NCBI RefSeq assembly: GCF_003258595.1
Contig: NZ_QHHQ01000012.1
Span: 1 to 64,000, forward strand
DNA length: 64,000 bases
From: Acuticoccus sediminis
Lineage (GTDB): Bacteria > Pseudomonadota > Alphaproteobacteria > Rhizobiales > Amorphaceae
Reading direction: 5' to 3'
Below the pieces are notes generated by a model. That model ran no database searches and was not told the origin of the DNA. It saw only the letters and a list, made by a program, of their open reading frames with translations. The position numbers and the translations under genes are program-made. Every line of letters starts with the position of its first letter. Position 1 is the stretch's first letter. Positions 45,903-55,502 of this stretch are shown here, piece by piece.

Positions 45903-48412
45903 GGCTTCTTGATGGACATCGTGCCGGGCACGGCCTCGTCCGGCAGGTCGAGCGTCTCGCCGTAGCCGGTGACGAAGACGTAGGGCACGCCCTTGGCGTT
46001 GAGCGGCTCGATGAGGGGGAAGCTCGTCTCGTTGCCGAGGTTCACGTCGAGCATGGCGACGTCGAGCCGTTCCTCGACGACGATGCGCATGGCGTCGGCG
46101 AGGCTCATCGCGGTGAAGACGTTGCCGAGGCCGTGCTCCAGGAGCATCTGCTCGGCGTCGAGGGCCATGATCATGTTGTCCTCGACGAGCAGCGCGGTCA
46201 GGCCGGCGAGGGCGCCCGGCGAGGCGGGTGCGGCGGCCTGGGCCGGCGCCGGGGCCGCGTTGGGGCTGCCCATGGAGATGACCTTCGCCGGCAGCACGAA
46301 GCGCGCCTCGAGGCCCTTGAGGCGCCAGTTGAGGGTCGCCTCGCCGCCCAGCTCGTGCGGGATCGAGCGCTCGATGATGGTGGAGCCGAAGCCGCGGCGG
46401 GTGGGCGCCTGGACCGCCGGGCCGCCGCTCTCGCGCCAGTCGATGGTGCAGGCGGCGTTGTCGTCGAGGCTCCAGTCGACGCTGACGATGCCGGTGGAGT
46501 CCGACAGCGCGCCGTACTTGGCCGAGTTGGTCACCATCTCGTGCATCACGAGGGCGAGGGTCGAGAAGGCCTCGGCGTTGACGAGGACCGGGGGTCCTGA
46601 GAGCTCGAAGCGGCCGGCCTTCTCGCCGACATAGGCCTCCGCCTCGGTGCGCACGAGGCCCTCGAGGCTCTGCGCGGCGAAGGAGGAATCGGTGATCTGG
46701 TCGTGGGCGCGGGCGAGCGCCTGGATGCGGCCGCCGATGATCGAGGCGAAGTCGTTCACCGAGGTGGCGCTGCCGCGGCTCTGCAGCACCACGGCGCGGA
46801 TGACGGCGAGGATGTTGCGGACCCGGTGGTTGAGCTCGGCGATCAGCAGCTCCTGGCGCTGCGAGGCGACCTCGCGCAGGCGCTCGTTCTCCTCGTTGAA
46901 GCGCAGCAGCACCTCCAGGATGGCGACGCGCAGCGCCTCGGCGGACTTGCGCTCCGAGGCGCTCCAGGGGGCGGACTTGCCGCGCACGGTCTCCTGCCAG
47001 GCCTCGAAGCTCTTGCGCGGCGACAGGCGCGGGCCGTTGGGGCCGTAGCTCGCCTCCTTGCGGGTCGGGTCGCCCGCCCAGGTGACCGTCTCCACCAGCT
47101 CGCGGCGGAAGAAGATCAGGTAGTCGCGCGGCGTGCGCGAGATCGGGATGGCGATGAGGCCGGCGGCGCGGTCGGCGAAGTCGGCGGCCTTGGGATAGGC
47201 GGCGGAGATCTCGTCGGTGACGTAGACGCGGCTCGCCGCGGCGCGGTTGAGGAAGCGCGCGAGGCCCGGCATGTCGTCGGGGAAGGGGCAGGTGCCGACG
47301 GTGCGCACGCGGCCCTCCGACCAGACCGCGAAGCCGTCGGAGGGGATCATCTCGCGGAAGTCGGCGGCGAAGTTGATGAGCTCGTCCGGCGAGGGCGAGG
47401 TGGAGACGAGGCGGCCGACGACCTTGTCGTGGAGGTTGCGGGCGGCCTCCTCCACCAGGCGCATCTGCTTGGCGAGGCGCCCCTCGATGACGAGGGCGAC
47501 GATCTGGCCGAACAGCTCGAGGGTGGAGCGCAGCTCCATGGAGAGGCGGCGCGGCCCGTAGTGGTGCAGCGCGAAGAGGCCCCACAGCTCCCCGCCGATG
47601 ACGATGGAGATCGAGAACGAGGCGCCGACGCCCATGTTGGTGAGGTACTCGACGTGGATCGGCGAGACCGCGCGCGTCACCGACAGCGAGAGGTCGAGGA
47701 CGGTGCCGTCCGGGTCGACGCCGGGGACGACGGGGACCGTCTCGGCGCCGACGTCGGCGATGATGCGGGTGCGGTTGCGCACGTAGAGACGGCGCGCCTG
47801 GGCGGGGATGTCGGTCGCCGGATAGTTGAGGCCGAGGAAGGGCTCGATGCCGCGGCGGGCGGCCTCGGCGATGACGCTGCCGGAGCCGTCGGGGGCGAAG
47901 CGGTAGAGCATGACCCGGTCGAAGCCGGTGACGGCGCGGAGCTGGCGCACGGCCTCGACGTGGAGCGCCTCGAGGGTGGTGCAGCGCTCGATGCGGCCGA
48001 TCATGGTCTTGACGAGGATGCCGGAGCCGGTCGCGGACGGCATGCACGGCTCGGCCTCCAGCACGATGGAGTGGTGGCCGGAGACGTGGATCGCGAGGTC
48101 GAAGCGGCGGCCGTTGCCGAAGAGGTCGATGCCGAAGATGCGCTCCGAGCCCTCGCCGGGCGAGAGGCCCTGGAGGCGGTCGCGGATGTCGTGGACGCTC
48201 GGCGAGGGCAGCAGCTCGGACAGCGGGATGCCGAGGCAGTCGTCGGGGCTGCGGCCGGCGATCTCGGCGATGTTGGCCGAGACGTGCTGGACCATCCAGT
48301 CCATGGACACGGCGATGAGGTAGCCGAAGGCCTGGATCCGCCCGAGGAGGTGGATCGGCTCCCGGTCGCAGTTCGACAGGTCGACGGAGAAGGCTTGGGG
48401 GTCGTCCGTCAT
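45842..48412 (-). CDS. bphP: Bacteriophytochrome with HWE histidine kinase and C-terminal receiver
   Basis: An 856-residue red/far-red photoreceptor. Order: PAS (about 12-115) with the biliverdin-attaching Cys at residue 15 (LSNCDREPIHLLGRIQAFG), GAF (about 140-300, with NYPATDIPAQARRLYVRN), PHY (about 315-500, tongue motif SYGPNGPRLSPRKSFEAW), an HWE-type kinase (phospho-His in ELNHRVRNILAVI, then MHEMVTNSAKYGALS and GFGSTIIERS) and a receiver (about 740-856, LLVEDNMIMALDAEQML, AMLDVNLGNE, IKKPYS). The chromophore is biliverdin made by the BphO gene upstream, with which its start overlaps as ATGA. No separate response regulator is adjacent. Confidence 0.97.
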   Translation of the reverse strand: MTDDPQAFSVDLSNCDREPIHLLGRIQAFGYLIAVSMDWMVQHVSANIAEIAGRSPDDCLGIPLSELLPSPSVHDIRDRLQGLSPGEGSERIFGIDLFGNGRRFDLAIHVSGHHSIVLEAEPCMPSATGSGILVKTMIGRIERCTTLEALHVEAVRQLRAVTGFDRVMLYRFAPDGSGSVIAEAARRGIEPFLGLNYPATDIPAQARRLYVRNRTRIIADVGAETVPVVPGVDPDGTVLDLSLSVTRAVSPIHVEYLTNMGVGASFSISIVIGGELWGLFALHHYGPRRLSMELRSTLELFGQIVALVIEGRLAKQMRLVEEAARNLHDKVVGRLVSTSPSPDELINFAADFREMIPSDGFAVWSEGRVRTVGTCPFPDDMPGLARFLNRAAASRVYVTDEISAAYPKAADFADRAAGLIAIPISRTPRDYLIFFRRELVETVTWAGDPTRKEASYGPNGPRLSPRKSFEAWQETVRGKSAPWSASERKSAEALRVAILEVLLRFNEENERLREVASQRQELLIAELNHRVRNILAVIRAVVLQSRGSATSVNDFASIIGGRIQALARAHDQITDSSFAAQSLEGLVRTEAEAYVGEKAGRFELSGPPVLVNAEAFSTLALVMHEMVTNSAKYGALSDSTGIVSVDWSLDDNAACTIDWRESGGPAVQAPTRRGFGSTIIERSIPHELGGEATLNWRLKGLEARFVLPAKVISMGSPNAAPAPAQAAAPASPGALAGLTALLVEDNMIMALDAEQMLLEHGLGNVFTAMSLADAMRIVVEERLDVAMLDVNLGNETSFPLIEPLNAKGVPYVFVTGYGETLDLPDEAVPGTMSIKKPYSAADIVEALAAAVSRQAG

Positions 48413-49065
48413 GCCTCGCCTTGGGTCGTCAGGGCGCTGGCCCTTTCAAATAGTTTAAAAGCTGCTTGAGCAGCAACGATGGTCTGCGCGACATCAGCCG
48501 GGTCGATGTGCGCGCACAAGGCGTCGAATGCGCCGAAAACAGGCCCTGAGCTGGCCGCTGCTGCCGTCAAATACACCGTGGAAGGCAAGCCTTTACTCTG
48601 TCGCGCCCACCCTTTGAGGATCATGCGCGCACCAAGCCTGGAACCGTCCAGCACATAGAGAACACCTGCCGCCTCGGAAAGACCCTGTGGCAGCGCGGTC
48701 ACGAGATCGGCGAGCCCGTCGCGGGGCAGCGGGGCGAGGTCCAGGGCGGCAAGGTCGGCGGCGAGGGCGGCCGTGAGGGGCTGGCGCGGGGGCACCGCGC
48801 CGGCCGGGGCCGCCGCCCGCCCCGCGGGATCCCGCGCCGGGCCGACGACCGGCGCGAGCCAGGCCTCGAGGAGGGCGTGGCAGGCGTGGTTCATGCGCAG
48901 GAAGGCGTGGTAGGCGCGCGTGTCGCCGGGATCGGCGAGGGTCTCGAAGCGGCGGTCGAGGGTCTCGTGCGCCGCCGCCGTCGCGCCGCGCAGGCGCCAG
49001 CGGAGGTCCGCGGGGTCGACGCGGCTGGCACTGTCGGCGAGAGGCGGCTGGGCAGACTGAAGCAT
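48409..49065 (-). CDS. bphO: Biliverdin-producing heme oxygenase
   Basis: A 218-residue heme oxygenase that opens heme to biliverdin for the phytochrome. Proximal His at about 33 in RWRLRGATAAAHETLD; DGSRLGARMILK matches the distal-side motif of bacterial BphO. Its stop overlaps the bphP start. The final 50 codons have a lower GC content than the rest. Start ATG 49065. Confidence 0.93.
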   Translation of the reverse strand: MLQSAQPPLADSASRVDPADLRWRLRGATAAAHETLDRRFETLADPGDTRAYHAFLRMNHACHALLEAWLAPVVGPARDPAGRAAAPAGAVPPRQPLTAALAADLAALDLAPLPRDGLADLVTALPQGLSEAAGVLYVLDGSRLGARMILKGWARQSKGLPSTVYLTAAAASSGPVFGAFDALCAHIDPADVAQTIVAAQAAFKLFERASALTTQGEA

Positions 49066-49289
49066 AAAGACCTGTGAGACGGCCGCGACCCCGGACAGGC
49101 CCCGGGTCCGTGGACGGAGGGATTTGCCTATTTGCGATCCTTAGCCGATTTCGCGGCGTCTGCGCGTGCCTTCCACGTCGCACCCGGCCCGGCGCGGCGC
49201 ATATCAGGTCTCCCCGGATCCGCGCCCTCCCCCGGCCGGGACGCGGCGGGACCGCGGCCGGGATGCGGGCGGGACGCGGCCATCGGCGC

Positions 49290-50693
49290 CTACCTCTGGT
49301 CCCAGCCGCCGATCTGGCGGCGCTCGGACGCCGGCGGGACCGGCGGCGCCTCGCCGGCGAGGCGCAGCGTGCGCTCCAGGAGGACCTCGTAGATCGGCCG
49401 CCCGCCCAGCCGGTCGGCGACGAGATTGGCGAACAGGCAGGTGACGATCGCCGGCACGAAGGCGTTGTAGTCGCCGGTCAGCTCGGCGATGAGGACGACG
49501 CCGACGAGGGGGGCGCGGACCGTCGCCGAGAAGAGCCCGCCCATCGCCGCGACCGCCAGCGCCGGCAGCGCGCCGGACGGCAGCGCCCCCGCCGGCAGCA
49601 GGTACGGCAGCGCCGCGTCGAGGACGAGGCCGTAGAGGAGGCCGATCGCCGTCGCCAGCGCCAGGATCGGCGCGAAGATGCCGCCCGGCACGCCGGTCGC
49701 GTAGCTCGCCATCGTCATGATGAAGCGGATGAAGACCGCGAGCGCCATCATCGCGAGCGGGAGGTTCTCGCTCATCAGCGAGACGGCGAGCTGCTCGCCG
49801 CCCATGGTGGCGAAGGGCAGCACGATGAGGAGGATGCCGACGACGAAGCCGACGACGGCCGGGATGATGTAGAACGAGGTGCGCCGGCCGAAGGCGAGGG
49901 CCCGGTCCATCGACCACACCAGCGAGCGGTTGAAGCCGACGCCGACGATGCCGAGGACGATGCCGAGCCCGACGAAGGCGGGCAGCGCGGCGAGCGGCAG
50001 CTCGGGGACGGAGACGAACATGAAGGGTCTGCGCCCGGTCAGCTCCTCGGTGACGATGCCGCTGGTCACGGAGGCGAGCATCACGGCGGTGTAGGTCCTG
50101 AGGCAGTAGGGGAACTGGCGGCGCGTCTCCTCGATGACGAAGAGGATGGAGGCGAGCGGGGCGCTGAAGGCGGCGGCGAGGCCGGCGGCGGCGCCGGCGG
50201 CGAGGAGGCCGCGGGTCTCGCGCACGGGCAGGCCCAGCGTTTCGGACGCGGCCTGGGCGACCGAGGCGCCCATGTGGATGGTGGGTCCCTCGCGCCCGAC
50301 GACGAGGCCGGAGCCGAGCGCCAGGAGGCCGCCGCAGAACTTCACCGGCAGGACGCGCCGCCAGCGGACCTCGCGCCGGCCCTCCATCGCCCCTTCGATC
50401 TCCTGGACGCCCGACCCGCCGGCTTCCGGCGCGAAGGTGCGGGTGATCCAGACCGACAGCACGACGGCGAGGGCGGCCGCGCCGCCGGCGATCAGGATGG
50501 CCTGCGGGACGCTGACGTCGACGAGGTCGTCGATGACGCGGTGCAGGGCCTTGGGCCAGTGCAGCAGCGTGTCGACCCCGAGGTGGAGGAGCGTGCCGAT
50601 GACGCCGGTGACGGCGCCGACGAGGATGGCGACGATGTAGTAGGCGGTGTCGCCGATCTGGCGGGGGCCTGCTGCGTCCGGGGAAGGGGTCAC
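49290..50693 (-). CDS. clcA: ClC-family H+/Cl- antiporter
   Basis: A 467-residue membrane protein with the three ClC selectivity motifs: GGSGVQEIEG (GSGIP position), GREGPTIHMG containing the gating Glu, and GVPGGIFAPILALA; the internal proton Glu equivalent is in ILFVIEETRRQ. Presence of both glutamates points to a proton-coupled antiporter rather than a channel. Start taken at GTG 50693, giving the normal family length. In enteric bacteria such antiporters support extreme acid resistance, which is notable with gadB in the same window. Confidence 0.92.
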   Translation of the reverse strand: MTPSPDAAGPRQIGDTAYYIVAILVGAVTGVIGTLLHLGVDTLLHWPKALHRVIDDLVDVSVPQAILIAGGAAALAVVLSVWITRTFAPEAGGSGVQEIEGAMEGRREVRWRRVLPVKFCGGLLALGSGLVVGREGPTIHMGASVAQAASETLGLPVRETRGLLAAGAAAGLAAAFSAPLASILFVIEETRRQFPYCLRTYTAVMLASVTSGIVTEELTGRRPFMFVSVPELPLAALPAFVGLGIVLGIVGVGFNRSLVWSMDRALAFGRRTSFYIIPAVVGFVVGILLIVLPFATMGGEQLAVSLMSENLPLAMMALAVFIRFIMTMASYATGVPGGIFAPILALATAIGLLYGLVLDAALPYLLPAGALPSGALPALAVAAMGGLFSATVRAPLVGVVLIAELTGDYNAFVPAIVTCLFANLVADRLGGRPIYEVLLERTLRLAGEAPPVPPASERRQIGGWDQR

Positions 50694-51135
50694 CGCGATC
50701 TCATTGCTCTGGGGTCCCCTCGCTCCCGGGTTCCCTCGTCCATGGTTCCCCGTCCGTCGGGTCTTTCGTCCGCGGGCTCCTCGTCGGCGGGCCTCTCGCC
50801 GACGGGGACACGGGACGGGGCGCCGCGCCGGGGAGCGGGGGTTGCGACCTTCCCTCGTCGCTACACCGGGCCCGGCGGTTTCGGCAACGGCCTCAAGCGG
50901 ATCGGCGGCCGGCGCAGCCGGGGACCGGGCCGGCCGCTCGGGGGTCGGGCCGGCGCCAGGGCGACCCGGGGCGACCCGGGGCACCCGGCGGCGGGCCGCG
51001 CGGGGCGGCCCCGCCCCGGTGCTCCGGTGCGCCGCGTGGCGAAGTTGTCCCCGGCCGGCGGGGCGGCTGTAGAACTTGGCGGGTGAACCCGAGGGGGCGG
51101 CCCCTCGAGACCGACCCGCTCAAGGAGGCGCGCCG
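50694..51135. other. Divergent spacer clcA / spike-base gene with 15-bp array
   Basis: About 440 bases. Positions 50711-50800 contain six diverged units of 15 bp, each with a G-run and a TCGTC-type end (for example CCGGGTTCCCTCGTC, CGCGGGCTCCTCGTC). The rest is GC-rich with no supported gene. Confidence 0.6.
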
Positions 51136-51402
51136 ATGGCCGACAATCCGTTCCAGACGTATTCGCAGAGCGTCACCGCCCCGGCGGTCGATGCCTTTCC
51201 GATCACCCCGAACGACACCACGGACCTGACCCAGGCGGTGCGGGCGATCTACGTGGGCAACGGGGGCGACGTGAACCTCATCACCGCGAGCGGCTCGACG
51301 GTGACCTTCCCGGCGGTGGGCGGCAGCATGGTGCTTCCGGTGGCGACGACGCGCGTGCGCGCGACCGGCACGACGGCCAGCGGGATCGTCGGCCTGGTCT
51401 GA
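51136..51402 (+). CDS. Spike base protein, RCAP_Rcc01079-like
   Basis: An 88-residue protein with a very good AAGGAGG ribosome site seven bases upstream. The pattern FPITPNDTTDLTQAVRAIYVGNGGDVNLITASGSTVTFPAV followed by ATTRVRATGTTASGIVGLV matches the small spike base proteins related to Rhodobacter capsulatus Rcc01079 of the gene transfer agent head spike. Assignment is from recalled family appearance. No other phage or GTA gene is in the window, consistent with these genes being unlinked from the main GTA cluster in Rhodobacter. Confidence 0.75.
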   Translation: MADNPFQTYSQSVTAPAVDAFPITPNDTTDLTQAVRAIYVGNGGDVNLITASGSTVTFPAVGGSMVLPVATTRVRATGTTASGIVGLV

Positions 51403-51648
51403 CCCGGGTCCGGCCCGTGTCCGGCCGGCGGGACCGACTGGCGGGCCGGACTGGCCGGCCTGACGGCAGGGCCTGACTGGCGGCTCCGCCCCGTTCGCGG
51501 CGGCGGGCACCCGGGAGGCGGTGGCCGGGACCGCCTCGCGGTTTCACGGCTTCCCCGCCCCCGCTCCCCTCCGAGTTGCCGGCGTCCGCAAGGTCTTCAC
51601 CCCGGCGACGCGCTCCCCTTCCCCTTCCCCTGCCCCTCTTCTTCGGCA
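51403..51648. other. Spacer after the spike-base gene
   Basis: A GC-rich stretch with loose GGACTGGC/CTGACGGC-type repeats of about 15 bp near 51440-51490. No gene recognised. It separates the spike-base gene from repeat copy F. Confidence 0.35.
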
Positions 51649-51878
51649 CCCCTTGCGCGGCGCTCACGCAATCCGGGGCGGGAGCCTGATCGTCGGAGCC
51701 GCCGTCGCGCCCCCTGAAAGGCAGTGTCCGGGACCCGGTGCAAGGGGCCGGAGGCCGGCGAAGCCGCTTGCCCTTGCGCCGGGTCCCGGACGCTGCCAGG
51801 GGGCAAGCGCGACGGCGGTTCCGGCGGTCAGGCGGGACCTGATCGCTGGTGGGTCCCGAGCCCGCCGGAGGCTCCGGC
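51649..51878 (-). repeat. Dispersed ~230-bp inverted-repeat element, copy F
   Basis: Same family, minus orientation. It is the only copy not lying directly behind a stop codon in its own orientation: both flanking genes (spike base and WGR) run rightward. Confidence 0.9.
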
Positions 51879-52072
51879 GGTTCCGAGGAGGGTCGGCGGA
51901 ACGTGCGCCCCCGCCCCTCGTGCCGTCGTCGCCCTCCTTCCCCCGGGCTTTCGCGGCGTCGGCCGGCGCCTGCCGAATTGCCCGTGGACGACGCCTTCCC
52001 GCGCCTCAACCTTTGCGGGGCGAGGGGCTATTCTGGCCGGCCTCGGCTCGCGTCGCTGCGATGATGGAGTAA

Positions 52073-52330
52073 GTGTTGGCAATCGTGCAGCTCGACCTGT
52101 TTCCGACCGACGTGAGGCTGCGCTGCATCGACCCGACGCACAACAAGCGGCGGTTCTACAGCCTGTCGATCCAGCCGACGCTGTTCGGGGAGTGGGCGCT
52201 GGTGCGCGAGTGGGGCCGGCTGGGGTCGGCGGGGCGCGTGCGGACCGACCGCTACGCCTCGGCGGGTCAGGCGATCGACGCGCTGTGCGCGCTCACGCGT
52301 GCCAAGCAGCGCCGCGGCTACAGCGCGTAG
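52073..52330 (+). CDS. WGR-domain protein
   Basis: An 85-residue protein that is essentially a lone WGR domain: LRCIDPTHNKRRFYSLSIQPTLFGEWALVREWGRLGSAGRVRTDRYAS with the central WGR at about 47-49. Such small proteins are common in Alphaproteobacteria; the domain binds nucleic acid in PARP and MolR proteins. Start GTG 52073 with GGAG just upstream. A parS-like site lies 58 bases after the stop. Confidence 0.88.
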   Translation: MLAIVQLDLFPTDVRLRCIDPTHNKRRFYSLSIQPTLFGEWALVREWGRLGSAGRVRTDRYASAGQAIDALCALTRAKQRRGYSA

Positions 52331-52387
52331 ATTCCGCTCATCCCGCCTCTTATCCCCGCGCCATCGACGCTGCGGGGCCGCCGCGGC

Positions 52388-52407
52388 GGGTTGTCAGCTG
52401 ACAACCC
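52388..52407. promoter_or_regulatory. parS-like centromere site 2
   Basis: GGGTTGTCAGCTGACAACCC, identical over 20 bp to site 1 at 30945. It lies about 1.7 kb before repA. Confidence 0.8.
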
Positions 52408-52598
52408 GGGGGTCGGGAGCGGCGGGGAGCGGTCGGGCGCGGCTCACGCGGATGTGCCTTTCGCCTCGATTGACCCTCCGGCGGTGACATGCGGAGATCG
52501 CCGCTTCCGACCCTTGCCGCCGGCGCCCGTCGCGCATCCCGAGGGCGCAGCGCAGGCACGGACATCCGCATGACGCTCCCTCGGCATGACGCCCCCTC

Positions 52599-52638
52599 GC
52601 ACGATGCCTCCTTGCACGATGCCTCCTTGCACGATGCC
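52599..52638. repeat. 15-bp tandem array
   Basis: Two identical 15-bp units GCACGATGCCTCCTT and a partial third. Confidence 0.8.
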
Positions 52639-52778
52639 AAGCCGCCCCGCCGCTCCGCTTTCCCGATGCACGCCGTCGATGCCCGTCCCGTCCCCCTGCC
52701 CCGTCTCATGCCCCGCCCCGGTCCCTTTCAGGGCCGCCCGGCCCATGTCGGCCGGCCCTGCCGGCGGCGCCGTCCGTC

Positions 52779-53975
52779 ATGACCGGTAAGCTCGCGTCCG
52801 TCGCCGTCCTCGTGCTGGCCGAGGTGCTGGCGATCACCCTGTGGTTCTCGGCGACGTCCGCCGCGGCGAGCCTCATCGAGGCGGGGGCGATCTCGCGCCA
52901 GCAGGCGGGGCTCCTCACCGGCGCGGTGCAGCTCGGCTTCGTCGCCGGCACGCTGGTGAGCGCCTGGTACGGGCTCGCCGACCGGCTCGACCCGCGGCGG
53001 CTGTTCGCGGCGGCGGCGGCGATCGGCGCGACGGCGAACCTCCTCGTCCTCGTCGCCGGGTTCGACACCGCGGCGACGGTGGGGCTGCGCTTTGTCACCG
53101 GGGCGATGATGGCGGGGGTCTACCCGGTCGGGATGAAGATCGCGGCGGGGTGGGCGGACCGCGGCGTGGGGCTTCTCATCGGCATCCTGGTGGGCGCCCT
53201 CACCTTCGGCTCGGCGCTGCCGCACCTCATCGCCGCGGTGTCGGGGCTCGACTGGCGCGTCACCATCGTCGTGTCGTCGGCCGCGGCCTACCTGGCGGCG
53301 GGGATGATCCTGACGATCGGGCTCGGCCCGCGCCATACCGTGAGCCCGCGCTTCATTCCGGGCGAGGCGTGGACGGCGCTGCGGCGGCCGGCCCTCCTGC
53401 TCGCCAACGCGGGCTATCTCGGCCACATGTTCGAGCTCTACGCGATGTGGGCGTGGATCGGCGTCTTCCTCGGCTGGGGGCTCATGGAGAGCGGGCGCGC
53501 GGCGCCGTCGGCGAGCCTCCTCACCTTCGTCGTCATCGCCTCGGGCGGGGCCGGCTCGATCGTGGCGGGCGTCCTCGCCGACCGCTTCGGCCGGACCGCG
53601 GTGACGATGGCGGCGATGGCGGTCTCGGGGACGTGCGCGGCGCTCATCGGCTTCGTGCCGCCCCTGGGGCCGGCGGTGCTGATCACGGTCGCGGTGATCT
53701 GGGGGGTCACCATCGTCGCGGACTCGGCGCAGTTCTCGGCGGCGATCGCCGAGCTCGCCGAGCCGCGCCTGATCGGCACGATGCTCACGCTGCAGACCTC
53801 GCTCGGCTTCCTGCTGACCTTCGGGACCATCCAGGCGATGCCCCTGCTCATCGAGGCGCTCACCTGGCGCTACGCGTTCGCGGTGCTGGCGATCGGCCCG
53901 GCGCTCGGGGTGCTCGCCATGTGGCGGCTGCGCGCCCAGCCCGACAGCGTGAAGATCGCCGGCGGGCGGCGCTGA
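52779..53975 (+). CDS. MFS transporter
   Basis: A 398-residue major facilitator protein with about twelve hydrophobic segments. Landmarks: EVLAITLWFSATSAA in helix 1, the loop GLADRLDPRR between helices 2 and 3, RFVTGAMMAGVYPVGMKIAAGW, and the mirror loop LADRFGRT in the second half. Substrate unknown; no linked enzyme gene. It immediately precedes repA. Confidence 0.88.
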   Translation: MTGKLASVAVLVLAEVLAITLWFSATSAAASLIEAGAISRQQAGLLTGAVQLGFVAGTLVSAWYGLADRLDPRRLFAAAAAIGATANLLVLVAGFDTAATVGLRFVTGAMMAGVYPVGMKIAAGWADRGVGLLIGILVGALTFGSALPHLIAAVSGLDWRVTIVVSSAAAYLAAGMILTIGLGPRHTVSPRFIPGEAWTALRRPALLLANAGYLGHMFELYAMWAWIGVFLGWGLMESGRAAPSASLLTFVVIASGGAGSIVAGVLADRFGRTAVTMAAMAVSGTCAALIGFVPPLGPAVLITVAVIWGVTIVADSAQFSAAIAELAEPRLIGTMLTLQTSLGFLLTFGTIQAMPLLIEALTWRYAFAVLAIGPALGVLAMWRLRAQPDSVKIAGGRR

Positions 53976-54088
53976 GGCGGGGCCCGGCGCCGCCGTTAAC
54001 GCCGCCTTAGCCCTCACGCGCGATAGCTTGTGTCACGCCGTCGGGGAGCGATGGCGTGTTTTTGTGTGAACGGGAGGCGCGGCCCGGG

Positions 54089-55357
54089 ATGACGCACACC
54101 GGCGTGACACACATGAGTCCGGTCCAGGCGGGTCCGGCACAGGTGAGCGGAACGGGGAGCGTCGGCTACGACACGATCGCCGGCGACGCCGCCACCCTGA
54201 GCGCGCAGATCGCGCGGCTGAGGGCGCAGATCTTCGAGCCGGAGATGGTCAAGACGCTGCGCCCGTTCACCAGCGCCGAGGCGGCCCGGCTGCTCGGCGT
54301 GACGGATTCGTACCTGCGCCACCTGGCGCGGGCGGGCGAGGGGCCGGAGCCGGCGCGCCAGTCCGGCAACCGCCACGCCTACAGCCTCGCCCAGATCCAC
54401 GAGCTGCGCGCCCACCTCGCCCGGAAGGGCGGGGCGAAGGCGCGGGTGATCCTGCCGAACCGGCCGCCGCACGAGGGGGCGCAGGTCGTCGCCGTCGCCA
54501 ACTTCAAGGGCGGTTCGGGCAAGACCACGACGACGGTCCACCTCGCCCAGCACCTCGCGATGCGCGGCTTCCGGGTGCTCGCCGTCGACCTCGACCCGCA
54601 GGCCTCGCTGTCGAGCCTCTTCGGCTACCAGCCGGAGGCGGACGTCTCGTCGGGCGAGACGCTCTACGGGGCGATCCGCTACGACGAGCCGCGGCCGGTC
54701 GAGGAGGTCATCCGCACCACCTATTTCCCCAACCTCGACCTGGTGCCGGGGAACCTCGAGCTCCACGAGTTCGAGCACGAGACGCCGCGGGCGCTGATGG
54801 AGCGCGGCACGCGGCAGGCGCCGTTCTACAGCCGCGTGGCGACGGCGCTGGCCGCGGTGTCGGCGCGCTACGACGTGATCCTGATCGACTGCCCGCCGCA
54901 GCTCGGCTTCCTCACGCTGGGCGCGCTGTGCGCGGCGTCCGGGGTGCTGGTGACGGTGCACCCGCAGATGCTGGACATCGCCTCGATGAGCCAGTTCCTC
55001 AACATGACGGCCGACCTCATGGACGTGGTGCGCCGGGCGGGCGCCAACGTCGAGCTCGACTTCTTCCGCTACGTGCTGACGCGCTACGAGCCGAAGGACG
55101 GGCCGCAGGCGCAGGTGGCCGGGTTCCTGCGCTCGCTGTTCGGCGAGCGGGTGCTGACGAACGCCATGGTGAAGTCGACCGCGCTCGCCGACGCCGGGCT
55201 CTCCAAGCAGACGCTCTACGAGGTGGGCCGCGAGGGCATGACGCGCTCGACCTACGACCGGGCGCTGGAAAGCCTCGACGCGGTCAACGGCGAGATCGAG
55301 GCGCTGATCCGCGGCGTCTGGGACCGGCGCTCGGTGCCGGCGCAGGCGGCCGAATGA
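54089..55357 (+). CDS. repA: Plasmid partition ATPase RepA (repABC type)
   Basis: A 422-residue ParA-family ATPase with an N-terminal helix-turn-helix (about 60-115: FTSAEAARLLGVTDSYLRHLARAGEGPEP), typical for RepA of repABC plasmids, which both partitions DNA and represses its own operon. Deviant Walker A FKGGSGKTTTTVHLA, Walker A' VLAVDLDPQASLSS and Walker B VILIDCPPQLGF. ATG 54089 follows GGGAGG at rather long spacing; a GTG at 54056 and an ATG at 54113 are alternatives. repB follows after 172 bases that contain a 15-bp repeat and a parS-like site. Confidence 0.94.
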   Translation: MTHTGVTHMSPVQAGPAQVSGTGSVGYDTIAGDAATLSAQIARLRAQIFEPEMVKTLRPFTSAEAARLLGVTDSYLRHLARAGEGPEPARQSGNRHAYSLAQIHELRAHLARKGGAKARVILPNRPPHEGAQVVAVANFKGGSGKTTTTVHLAQHLAMRGFRVLAVDLDPQASLSSLFGYQPEADVSSGETLYGAIRYDEPRPVEEVIRTTYFPNLDLVPGNLELHEFEHETPRALMERGTRQAPFYSRVATALAAVSARYDVILIDCPPQLGFLTLGALCAASGVLVTVHPQMLDIASMSQFLNMTADLMDVVRRAGANVELDFFRYVLTRYEPKDGPQAQVAGFLRSLFGERVLTNAMVKSTALADAGLSKQTLYEVGREGMTRSTYDRALESLDAVNGEIEALIRGVWDRRSVPAQAAE

Positions 55358-55376
55358 TGCCGGCCCGGGGGATGCC

Positions 55377-55421
55377 GGACCCGGCGACATCGGACCCGGC
55401 GACATCCGATCCGGTGGCGCC
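55377..55421. repeat. 15-bp tandem array in the repA-repB spacer
   Basis: Two identical units GGACCCGGCGACATC (55377-55391, 55392-55406) and a diverged third. Position in the rep locus invites comparison with iterons or an incompatibility determinant, but two copies are few. Confidence 0.7.
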
Positions 55422-55502
55422 GGGCCGGACGGCGGCCGGCGGGCGAGGGGGCCGGTGCCGGCCGGACACGCCGGCGGACGGCGCCGGCGCGGCGGAGCCG
55501 AC

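Larger units (their letters stand above)
52331..52778. other. Intergenic region with parS-like site and 15-bp repeats
   Basis: About 450 bases between the WGR and MFS genes. It holds parS-like site 2 and, at 52599-52638, 2.7 copies of the 15-bp unit GCACGATGCCTCCTT. No gene supported. Confidence 0.5.
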
